From NCBI GenBank assembly GCA_905236365.1, contig CAJOPP010000475.1, forward strand, positions 1 to 5,552: DNA of 5,552 bases, in the 5' to 3' direction. Origin of the DNA: an uncultured Lachnospiraceae bacterium (GTDB lineage Bacteria > Bacillota > Clostridia > Lachnospirales > Lachnospiraceae). Position numbers and translations under genes: made by a program. A model generated the notes under the pieces. It did not search any database. It worked only from the letters and a program-made list of their open reading frames with translations, and had not been told where the DNA came from. Shown here piece after piece: positions 1 to 5,545 of the stretch. The first letter of the stretch is position 1. Each line of letters opens with the position of its first letter.

Positions 1-4
1 AATT

Positions 5-10
5 AGGAGG
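5..10 (+). promoter_or_regulatory. Ribosome binding site of the sulfur-carrier/E1/rhodanese gene
   Basis: AGGAGG lies 8 nt before the ATG at 19. It is a near-perfect Shine-Dalgarno sequence and fixes the start of the first gene. The window begins only 4 nt upstream, so the promoter and any upstream operon partner cannot be seen. Confidence 0.9.
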
Positions 11-18
11 ACTATAAA

Positions 19-1476
19 ATGGCAGTTACAGTACTGATACCGACTACTCTTCGCTCCTTTACAGGCAGGAGGTCGGAACTGGAGCTTGACGGAAATACCG
101 TAGGCGAGGTGATTCAAAATCTTGTGGATGAATATCCGGATGCAAAAAAAGCAATTTTTGATGAGGCGGGGAAGCTAAGAACCTTTATCAATGTTTTTTT
201 AGGGGATACCAATGTTAAAAAATTAAATGGATTTGATACAGAGGTAAAAGATGGCGATATCATTATGCTGATTCCGGCGATTGCCGGAGGTTCTGAGGAA
301 AGCAGTGTGCAGGAAGATGGGAGAACGGAAAAGCTGACTAATGATGAAATTATGCGATACAGCCGTCACTTGCTTTTACAGGAAGTGGGGGTGAAGGGCC
401 AAAAAAAATTGAAAGCTGCTAAGGTACTGATTGTAGGTCTTGGAGGTCTGGGAACCCCTTTGGCCCAGTATCTGGCAGCGGCGGGTGTAGGTACAATCGG
501 GCTTGTGGATTTTGATGAAGTAGAATCTTCGAATCTGCAATGTCAGGTCATTCACAGAACAAGAGATGTGGGGAGACCGAAGGTGGCATCTGCAAGGGAT
601 GCAATTCATGCAATCAATCCCCTTGTGAAGGTAGAAACGTATAATCTTTTACTGAATGCTGAGAATGCATTGGAGTTGATTGAGGAATATGACGTAGTCG
701 CAGATGCAACGGATAATTATAAGGCAAGATACCTGATTAATGATGTATGTGTATTATTGGGAAAGCCGGATGTATTTGGGGCAATGTACCAGTTTGAAGG
801 GCAGACCAGTGTTTATTATGCTAAGGAAGGACCGTGTTACCGTTGTTTGTATCCGGCACCACCGCCGGTAGGATTGCTGCCATCCTGTGCAGAAGGAGGA
901 GTGTTAGGAGCCCTTCCTGGTATTATTGGAAGCATACAGGCTAATGAGGTCATCAAATTGATTATTGGTGGCAGTCAGCCCCTGATTGGACGATTGATTA
1001 CGCTGGATGCCTGGAAAATGAAATTCAGAGAAGTAAAGATTGACAAAGATCCGGATTGCCCGATATGTGGTAAGCATGCGACTATTAAAGAATTGGAAGA
1101 ATTTGACTATGAAGAATTTTGTGGTCTGAAGAAGCAGGAAGAAGAGGAAGAGCCAATCATTCCGATTGAAGCAAAGGAGTTAAAACGTCGATTGGATGCA
1201 GGGGAAAAAATTACGATTGTTGATATCCGTGAACCACATGAAAGGGCGATTGTGAAGTTTCCGGATGCAAAAGTCATTCCAATCGGGCAATTGGCAAGAA
1301 GACAAAATGAACTGAATCCGGATGTTGATACTGTATTTATCTGCAAAGAGGGAAAACGCAGTATTCTGGCAATCAATACATTGCGGGAAGCAGGATATAC
1401 AGGTCCAATGTATAATTTGAAAGATGGAATCAATACGTGGGCAAGGAATGTAGACCAAACGATGCCGCAGTATTAA
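19..1476 (+). CDS. MoaD/ThiS-like carrier - MoeB/ThiF adenylyltransferase - rhodanese fusion protein
   Basis: This 485-residue cytoplasmic protein appears to carry a complete sulfur-activation relay in one chain. Residues 1-91 are a beta-grasp MoaD/ThiS/CysO-like carrier ending in PAIAGG, with Gly90-Gly91 where free carriers terminate. Residues 92-104 are a polar linker. Residues 105 to about 345 are an E1-like adenylyltransferase: LTNDEIMRYSRH (Arg116), nucleotide loop GLGGLG 140-145, Asp164, Lys188, DATDN with Asp232, zinc pairs Cys273/Cys276 and Cys347/Cys350, and Cys290 in the CAEGGVLG segment. An acidic linker (Glu374-Glu378) leads to a rhodanese domain (about 380-485) with active loop CKEGKRS and catalytic Cys442. 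MoeB/ThiF proteins adenylate the carrier C-terminal Gly, and MoeZ/MOCS3-type rhodanese domains deliver persulfide sulfur to it. Two things are odd: the di-glycine is internal, and NLQCQ has Cys175 where MoeB/ThiF proteins usually have Arg. The likely role, inferred from the neighbours, is thiocarboxylate-dependent cysteine or methionine synthesis; molybdopterin or thiamine synthesis is less likely because no such genes are adjacent. Confidence 0.9.
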   Translation: MAVTVLIPTTLRSFTGRRSELELDGNTVGEVIQNLVDEYPDAKKAIFDEAGKLRTFINVFLGDTNVKKLNGFDTEVKDGDIIMLIPAIAGGSEESSVQEDGRTEKLTNDEIMRYSRHLLLQEVGVKGQKKLKAAKVLIVGLGGLGTPLAQYLAAAGVGTIGLVDFDEVESSNLQCQVIHRTRDVGRPKVASARDAIHAINPLVKVETYNLLLNAENALELIEEYDVVADATDNYKARYLINDVCVLLGKPDVFGAMYQFEGQTSVYYAKEGPCYRCLYPAPPPVGLLPSCAEGGVLGALPGIIGSIQANEVIKLIIGGSQPLIGRLITLDAWKMKFREVKIDKDPDCPICGKHATIKELEEFDYEEFCGLKKQEEEEEPIIPIEAKELKRRLDAGEKITIVDIREPHERAIVKFPDAKVIPIGQLARRQNELNPDVDTVFICKEGKRSILAINTLREAGYTGPMYNLKDGINTWARNVDQTMPQY

Positions 1477-1541
1477 GAGCTATAGTTCAGCGACGAACCA
1501 AACTTGTGCACTCGAGAATGGCTGAAGCGTAACTTTTAAAA

Positions 1542-1547
1542 TATAAT
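1542..1547 (+). promoter_or_regulatory. Possible -10 box of an encapsulin promoter
   Basis: A perfect TATAAT lies 53 nt before the preferred shell start, inside an A/T-rich stretch. No good -35 box is found 16-18 nt upstream (TGGCTG at 1519-1524 matches poorly) and there is no extended -10 TG. If it is a real promoter it would probably need an activator. It would let the shell and cargo be transcribed apart from the fusion gene. No terminator-like hairpin plus T-run is visible between the two genes, so readthrough from upstream is equally possible. Confidence 0.35.
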
Positions 1548-1559
1548 TTGGCAATTACC

Positions 1560-1591
1560 AAGAGAAAAAGAAGAAAGAAAAGAAGAAAGGA
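1560..1591 (+). promoter_or_regulatory. Unbroken polypurine leader with shell-gene ribosome binding site
   Basis: All 32 bases are A or G. The tract ends in AGAAAGG (1584-1590), the likely Shine-Dalgarno sequence. That motif abuts the ATG at 1591 with no spacer but stands 9 nt before the ATG at 1600, which therefore decides the start in favour of 1600. A purine-only leader cannot fold on itself and would leave the ribosome site open, which would suit a shell protein needed in many copies; that last point is inference. Confidence 0.6.
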
Positions 1592-1599
1592 TGCTAGTT

Positions 1600-2541
1600 A
1601 TGGCAGAAAAAGACAAAATCAACGCGTTAGGAAAAGAAGCAGCTTATAATCTTGCCGATGTCACCAAGACAAAACCACAGTATGGATTGCTTACTCCGAA
1701 GTGGTTAACCAGGGTATTAGAATTTAAGGGTTTAGAAACCGGAATTTACAGAGTAAATAAGGTTGTAGAGGGGGAGACGCCATTAGATGTGCTTTGCAGC
1801 CAGACAAAAAAATCCGATATTATTCCGGAGGGATATATCGAGTATGAGACGCAGCCTAGAGAGTATCGTTTGAATTCTATTTCTACAATCATTAATATAG
1901 ATACTGCCATTGAAGATGTGTACAGTTCTCCGTATGATCAAGTGAAAGAGCAGTTGGATTTAGCAATCGAGAGTTTGAGAGAAAGACAGGAAAGTCAGCT
2001 GATCAACAATGATGATTATGGCCTGTTGAAGAATGTTCCGGATTCACAGAGAATTCAGCCCAGAACAGGTGCTCCGACACCGGATGATCTGGACGAACTG
2101 ATTACTAAGGTATGGAAAGAACCGTCCTTCTTCCTTGCACATCCAAGAGCGATTGCTGCATTTGAGAGAGAATGTACTAAGCGTGGTGTGCCGCCGGTTA
2201 CGACAAATATTGCAGGTGGAACATTTATTGTATGGAGAGGAATCCCGATCATTCCTACTGATAAATTGTTAGTAGATGGATTGAAGAATCCAAAGAGCCA
2301 AAGTGGTAAGACCAATATTCTCTTGGTACGTACAGGTGAAGCAAAACGTGGTGTCATTGGTTTATACCAGGCAGGCATGAAGAATGAACAGTCCAGAGGG
2401 TTATCTGTTCGTTTCAGAGGAATTGATGATAAAGGAGTAGCATCTTATCTATTGTCTCTTTACTGTTCAGCAGCGATTCTTGCAGATGATGCGATTGCAG
2501 TATTGGAAGATGTAGAGGTAGGTGAATACTATGATTACTAA
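1600..2541 (+). CDS. srpI: Family 2A encapsulin shell protein (SrpI-type)
   Basis: This 313-residue protein has the HK97-fold of encapsulin shells and should self-assemble into an icosahedral protein compartment. It closely resembles Synechococcus SrpI as I remember it, including GIYRVN (48-53), YETxPREYxLxSIST (82-96), the E-loop/spine helix region YSSPxDQ to ERQExxLIN (108-136), GAPTPDDLDxLITKVWKxPSFFL (157-179), RGVPP (195-199), WRGIPxIPxDK (212-222), ILVRTGE (241-247) and GLSVRF (267-272). The length is near the roughly 310 residues usual for family 2A. The cyclic-nucleotide-binding insertion typical of family 2B is absent. The first 40 or so residues form the extended N-arm of family 2 shells. 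I chose ATG 1600 over ATG 1591 because of ribosome-site spacing. Cysteines are few: Cys66, Cys192, Cys289. The end overlaps the cargo gene by 11 nt, so shell and cargo are translationally coupled. Confidence 0.95.
   Translation: MAEKDKINALGKEAAYNLADVTKTKPQYGLLTPKWLTRVLEFKGLETGIYRVNKVVEGETPLDVLCSQTKKSDIIPEGYIEYETQPREYRLNSISTIINIDTAIEDVYSSPYDQVKEQLDLAIESLRERQESQLINNDDYGLLKNVPDSQRIQPRTGAPTPDDLDELITKVWKEPSFFLAHPRAIAAFERECTKRGVPPVTTNIAGGTFIVWRGIPIIPTDKLLVDGLKNPKSQSGKTNILLVRTGEAKRGVIGLYQAGMKNEQSRGLSVRFRGIDDKGVASYLLSLYCSAAILADDAIAVLEDVEVGEYYDY
2514..2524 (+). promoter_or_regulatory. Ribosome binding site of the cargo gene inside the shell gene
   Basis: AGAGGTAGGTG sits in the last shell codons. Its 3' part (AGGTG, 2520-2524) is 6 nt before ATG 2531 and its 5' part (AGAGG, 2514-2518) is 12 nt before. 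A GTG at 2522 is in frame but lies inside this motif and only 3 nt after AGAGG, so ATG 2531 is the better start. The site is only moderate in strength, and ribosomes ending the shell at 2541 could help re-initiation. Confidence 0.6.
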
Positions 2542-3034
2542 TAGGGCATTGTATGGAGAGCTGCCAAGTGAAGCGGAACTGGCAGCATTAGCAAGTGCCT
2601 ACTTCCCTGAATTTGATGAACAACGCTGTGCAGAAGGAATTGACAACCTGATTCAAAATGGAGATACATCCGTTCTTTCGGATGCGGCTGGAAAAGCTGA
2701 GCATTTATTTGCAAAGTATGATATGCCGCAAGTGGACGGTTATGAATCGAATTCTTCCCAATTAGATGTATCGCAGTCAGGTGGTTCGGGGTATAGTGTT
2801 CCGCGGTATGGTTTATCGGAGGCTGATTATGTCCGTCTGGCAGATGAAATATCCGGTTTTAACAGCGGGTTTGAAGGGCTGGCAGGAAATGTTCAGCAGC
2901 AGGAGACTTCGAAAGGATATGCACCGGTTGTTGTTTCGAAGAATGCAACAGAAGAAATAAATCAGGTGCATACGGTTCAGGAAATTCAGGCTGGTCAGAA
3001 GTACAACAGTAAGATTATGGTAGGTACAAAAACA
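2531..3034 (+). other. Cargo-targeting N-terminal domain of the desulfurase
   Basis: These codons give residues 1-168, which precede the enzyme fold. Residues 13-28 (SEAELAALASAYFPEF) resemble the LARLANEFF-type motif reported for family 2A cargo, and residues 96-108 (SEADYVRLADEIS) resemble it again. Between them, residues 66-92 are rich in Ser, Gly, Gln and Asn, with SGGSGYSVPRYG at 83-94. Residues 109-168 are polar with no membrane segment or signal peptide. Docking to the shell interior is known for this family; which residues dock here is inference. Confidence 0.75.
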
Positions 3035-4231
3035 TTAGAGGATATTCGCAGGGATTTTCCGATTTTATCAGAAAAAGTAAATGGTCACGGTTTGGTCTGG
3101 TTAGACAATGGAGCAACGACACAGCGGCCAAGAGCAGTGATTGACCGTCTTACATATTATTACGAACATGAAAATTCCAATGTTCACAGAGGTGCTCATG
3201 CATTGGCTACCCGGTCAACGGATGCTTATGAGGTGGCCAGACAGACGGTGACCGATTTCATTGGAGCAGACAGCAAAGACAATGTTATCTTTGTTCGTGG
3301 TACCACAGAAGGAATTAATCTTGTGGCAGATGCTTATGTAAAGCAATATCTGAATCCGGGCGATGAGATTATTGTCACATTGTTGGAACATCATGCCAAT
3401 ATTGTTCCATGGCAATTGATTGCACAGGAGACAGGGGCGGTGATTAAGGTAGCACCGGTTGATGCCAGCGGACAGATTATTCTTTCAGAATATGAAAAAT
3501 TATTTACAAAACGGACAAAGTTTGTGTCTGCAACCCATGTATCAAATGCACTTGGTACAGTGACACCGGTTGAAGAACTGGTGGCAATTGCCCATCGGCA
3601 TGGGGTACGGATTTTGATTGATGGTGCACAGTCCGTTGCACATATCCCGATTAATCTTCAGGCCATGGATGCGGATTTCTTTGTCTTTTCCGGACATAAG
3701 ATATTTGCTCCGACCGGAATTGGTGTGGTATACGGCAAGAAAGAATTATTGGAGGCTGCCAGACCGTATCATGGCGGTGGAAATATGATTGCAGATGTAA
3801 CCTTTGAACGAACTCTGTATAATCCGGCTCCAAATAAATTTGAGGCAGGAACAGGAAATATTGCAGATGCAGTCGGACTTGGTGCAGCTCTTGATTATCT
3901 GAGTAATATTGGTATGTCGGCTGTCAATCAGCATGAGCATGAACTTCTTTTATATGCGACAAAGGAACTGGAAAAGATTCAGGGACTTCATTTGGTAGGA
4001 ACAGCAGCCAGTAAAGCAAGTGTATTATCCTTTAAGCTGGATGGTGTTTCAGATGAAGCGGTGGGAAAACGATTGGATGAATACGGAGTTGCAGTCAGAG
4101 TAGGACATCATTGTGCACAACCGATTCTGCGACATTTTGGATTGGAAAGTGTAGTAAGACCAACTCTTGCATTGTATAATTCGCCAGAGGATGTTGAAAC
4201 TTTGGTGAAAGCAATTCGAACGTTAGTATAA
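2531..4231 (+). CDS. SufS-type cysteine desulfurase, family 2A encapsulin cargo
   Basis: This 566-residue PLP enzyme should convert L-cysteine to alanine, keeping the sulfur as a persulfide. The catalytic part starts at LEDIRRDFPIL (169-179) and is a complete group II (SufS/CsdA) desulfurase: NGATTQRP (193-200), ENSNVHRGAH (214-223), EHHANIVPW with His287 at the PLP-stacking position, Asp364 and Gln367 in DGAQ, PLP lysine Lys390 in SGHK, GTGN (440-443), catalytic Cys528 in RVGHHCAQP, and Arg543. The Lys-to-Cys spacing of 138 equals that of E. coli SufS (226/364). Ahead of it is an extension of about 168 residues that SufS lacks: a helical start rich in Ala/Leu/Glu, then a Ser/Gly/Gln/Asn-rich region that looks disordered. 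Such extensions direct this enzyme into family 2A shells. The gene overlaps the shell gene by 11 nt. No SufU, SufB or SufC lies nearby, so general Fe-S assembly is not the obvious role. The start at 2531 is preferred over GTG 2522. Confidence 0.95.
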   Translation: MITNRALYGELPSEAELAALASAYFPEFDEQRCAEGIDNLIQNGDTSVLSDAAGKAEHLFAKYDMPQVDGYESNSSQLDVSQSGGSGYSVPRYGLSEADYVRLADEISGFNSGFEGLAGNVQQQETSKGYAPVVVSKNATEEINQVHTVQEIQAGQKYNSKIMVGTKTLEDIRRDFPILSEKVNGHGLVWLDNGATTQRPRAVIDRLTYYYEHENSNVHRGAHALATRSTDAYEVARQTVTDFIGADSKDNVIFVRGTTEGINLVADAYVKQYLNPGDEIIVTLLEHHANIVPWQLIAQETGAVIKVAPVDASGQIILSEYEKLFTKRTKFVSATHVSNALGTVTPVEELVAIAHRHGVRILIDGAQSVAHIPINLQAMDADFFVFSGHKIFAPTGIGVVYGKKELLEAARPYHGGGNMIADVTFERTLYNPAPNKFEAGTGNIADAVGLGAALDYLSNIGMSAVNQHEHELLLYATKELEKIQGLHLVGTAASKASVLSFKLDGVSDEAVGKRLDEYGVAVRVGHHCAQPILRHFGLESVVRPTLALYNSPEDVETLVKAIRTLV

Positions 4232-4239
4232 AGTAATTG

Positions 4240-4289
4240 GAACTATCACAGAGAATGGCAAGGAAGAAAACAGGTGTGGCAGTTCTTTT
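4240..4289 (+). terminator. Hairpin with short T-run between cargo and acetyltransferase genes (weak terminator or attenuator)
   Basis: GAACTATCACA (4240-4250) can pair with TGTGGCAGTTC (4275-4285): 9 Watson-Crick pairs, one G-U and one A-C mismatch. The loop is a purine-rich 24 nt, and TTTT (4286-4289) follows directly. The shape is that of a partial intrinsic terminator, but the loop is long, the stem modest and the T-run short. It could lower rather than stop transcription into the acetyltransferase gene, or shield the desulfurase message from 3' decay. Confidence 0.4.
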
Positions 4290-4290
4290 C

Positions 4291-4297
4291 AGAAAGG
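4291..4297 (+). promoter_or_regulatory. Ribosome binding site of the serine acetyltransferase gene
   Basis: AGAAAGG, the same heptamer as before the shell gene, lies 13 nt before ATG 4311; read as AAGGTG (4294-4299) the spacing is 11 nt. An in-frame GTG at 4299 would have only 1 nt of spacing, so ATG 4311 is preferred even though its spacing is slightly long. Confidence 0.6.
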
Positions 4298-4310
4298 TGT
4301 GGTATTAGCT

Positions 4311-5270
4311 ATGGGAAATGTGATTGAGAATGAAATTAATGGTATTGTTTCTGATATATTGGAAGATTATAATCATGGAAGAGCCATTGATAAAATAGAG
4401 TTATTTCAGCAACCGGACAAGGATATCATTGTGGATATTATACATAAGCTGTTAAAAATTGTATATCCGGGATATTTTTGGGATAAATCTTTTAGGATTT
4501 ATACAGCGAATAATAATTTGTCCCTTTTGATAGAAGATGTAATGTATAATCTGAATAAGCAGATTACGATTGCACTCCGTTTTCATCAGGATTGGAAAGA
4601 TGTGGATGAAAACGAATTGGTTGAAGTGGCTCAGAGAATCTCTGTTGCTTTCTTCAAACAGATACCAAGGATCCGGGAGCATTTGGAATCGGACTTAGAG
4701 GCAGCTTATGATGGAGATCCGGCAGCTTATTATAAGGATGAGATTATTTTATCATATCCGGGACAATTAGCGATTACGATCAATCGTATCGCTCATGAGT
4801 TGTATCTTTTAGAAGTGCCGCTTATTCCAAGGATTATGACGGAATATGCACATAGCCGGACAGGAATTGATATCCATCCGGGAGCAACGATTGGAAAATA
4901 TTTTTTCATTGATCATGGTACTGGTATTGTTATCGGTGAGTCGACGGTCATTGGCGAACACGTAAAGATTTATCAGGGCGTTACTCTTGGGGCATTATCC
5001 ACAAGAGGAGGTCAGCGGTTGAAGAGTGTGAAGCGTCATCCTACCATTGAGGATAATGTAACAATTTATTCCGGTGCATCCATTCTGGGAGGAGAGACCG
5101 TAATTGGAAAAAATGCAGTAATTGGCAGTAATGCGTTTATTACAAAGTCTATCCAGGAGGGAACGCGAGTCAGTATTAAGAATCAGGAATTGCAGTTTAA
5201 GTATGGAAAGAAAGAACCAATTGTAAAAAATGATCTGGAGATGGATGAGGCTTGGTATTATACAATTTAA
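4311..5270 (+). CDS. epsC: Serine O-acetyltransferase, long EpsC/SrpH type
   Basis: This 319-residue cytoplasmic enzyme should transfer acetyl from acetyl-CoA to L-serine, giving O-acetylserine, the acceptor for cysteine synthesis. Residues 1 to about 180 are the alpha-helical N-terminal part, including DPAAYYKDEIILSYPGQLAITINRIAHELY (136-165). Residues from about 186 to 290 are the left-handed beta-helix of hexapeptide repeats. Catalytic residues match CysE: Asp187 in DIHPGA and His202 in FIDHGTG (spacing 15, as for E. coli Asp143/His158), and His243 in KRHPTI. The loop GALSTRGGQRLKSVKRHP is longer than in E. coli CysE, as expected of the EpsC/SrpH branch. The tail ends WYYTI; a terminal Ile is what CysE proteins insert into the cysteine synthase active site. 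SrpH beside SrpI in Synechococcus gives the same pairing as here. The symbols cysE or srpH would also fit. ATG 4311 is chosen over GTG 4299. Confidence 0.94.
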   Translation: MGNVIENEINGIVSDILEDYNHGRAIDKIELFQQPDKDIIVDIIHKLLKIVYPGYFWDKSFRIYTANNNLSLLIEDVMYNLNKQITIALRFHQDWKDVDENELVEVAQRISVAFFKQIPRIREHLESDLEAAYDGDPAAYYKDEIILSYPGQLAITINRIAHELYLLEVPLIPRIMTEYAHSRTGIDIHPGATIGKYFFIDHGTGIVIGESTVIGEHVKIYQGVTLGALSTRGGQRLKSVKRHPTIEDNVTIYSGASILGGETVIGKNAVIGSNAFITKSIQEGTRVSIKNQELQFKYGKKEPIVKNDLEMDEAWYYTI

Positions 5271-5293
5271 CAGGCATCTTTGTTGGCTACTGA

Positions 5294-5376
5294 CTAGTGC
5301 TGAGGTTTTTAATTAATTCTACTATAACGCAGAATGCTTTTTTCAAATAGCACAGGTCAAAAAAACTCAGCATTAG
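5294..5376. repeat. Imperfect inverted repeat downstream of the acetyltransferase gene
   Basis: CTAGTGCTGAG (5294-5304) pairs with CTCAGCATTAG (5366-5376) over 11 positions with one G-U. After one mismatch (G5305/A5365), T5306-5310 pairs with A5360-5364. The loop is 49 nt, A/T-rich, with a T6 run at 5338-5343. No T-run follows either outer arm, so it is not a standard intrinsic terminator on either strand. It may be a folded 3' end of the operon transcript or a remnant of a small repeat element. Confidence 0.45.
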
Positions 5377-5496
5377 AGTGATTAGTAACTGCTTTTGCTG
5401 TGGGAATAAGCGGATAGAAGATTTTTGTATTGTACATAATAGGATTGTTTGATGAAATTTTTACGGTTGTTCGTTGTGAGAATAAACATGATATTT

Positions 5497-5526
5497 TTGC
5501 ATCCATAGCAATAGTTGGATTATAAC
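5497..5526 (+). promoter_or_regulatory. Possible promoter of the gene beyond the right edge
   Basis: TTGCAT (5497-5502), an 18-nt spacer and TATAAC (5521-5526) form a weak -35/-10 pair; the -10 matches 5 of 6, the -35 only its TTG. It stands just before a good ribosome site at the window end. The rest of 5271-5552 holds no convincing gene. Confidence 0.3.
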
Positions 5527-5545
5527 GAATTTCTGAAAGATAAAA

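Noticed and set aside
376..609. Open reading frame on the - strand within the first gene
   Set aside because: It lies wholly opposite the adenylyltransferase domain, has no recognisable motif, and is explained as a shadow of the real gene; the same holds for the frames at 1107-1433, 1180-1458, 2055-2378, 3215-3415, 3651-3833, 3746-3940 and 4452-4682.
1591..1599. Upstream ATG giving a shell protein 3 residues longer
   Set aside because: The Shine-Dalgarno AGAAAGG ends directly at this ATG with no spacer, whereas ATG 1600 has 9 nt.
1477..1599. T-box, S-box (SAM) riboswitch or CymR site before the shell gene
   Set aside because: No T-box core (AGGGTGG-type), no SAM riboswitch fold and no recognisable CymR palindrome is seen; the gap is also too short for a full T-box leader.
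1600..2541. Shell gene as a phage HK97 major capsid protein
   Set aside because: No portal, terminase, protease or tail gene is nearby, the sequence follows SrpI-type shells throughout, and the next gene is a matching cargo enzyme.
2766..2960. Small + strand frame of 64 codons inside the cargo domain
   Set aside because: It is out of frame within a coding stretch whose translation matches the cargo extension and links without a break to the enzyme domain; it has no convincing ribosome site or motif.
1514..4259. Shared 9-mer GAGAATGGC in the two intergenic gaps (1514-1522 and 4251-4259), considered as a common operator
   Set aside because: It is short, not palindromic, and at different positions relative to the starts; a 9-base match between two gaps of about 100 nt can occur by chance.
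5329..5343. GCA-GAA-TGC followed by T6 as an intrinsic terminator
   Set aside because: The stem is only 3 bp, too weak to act alone.
5452..5508. Eighteen-codon ORF (MKFLRLFVVRINMIFLHP) with AGGA 7 nt upstream, considered as a leader peptide
   Set aside because: It contains no Cys, Ser or Met run that would sense sulfur supply, has no attached attenuator hairpin, and overlaps the possible promoter; chance is more likely.
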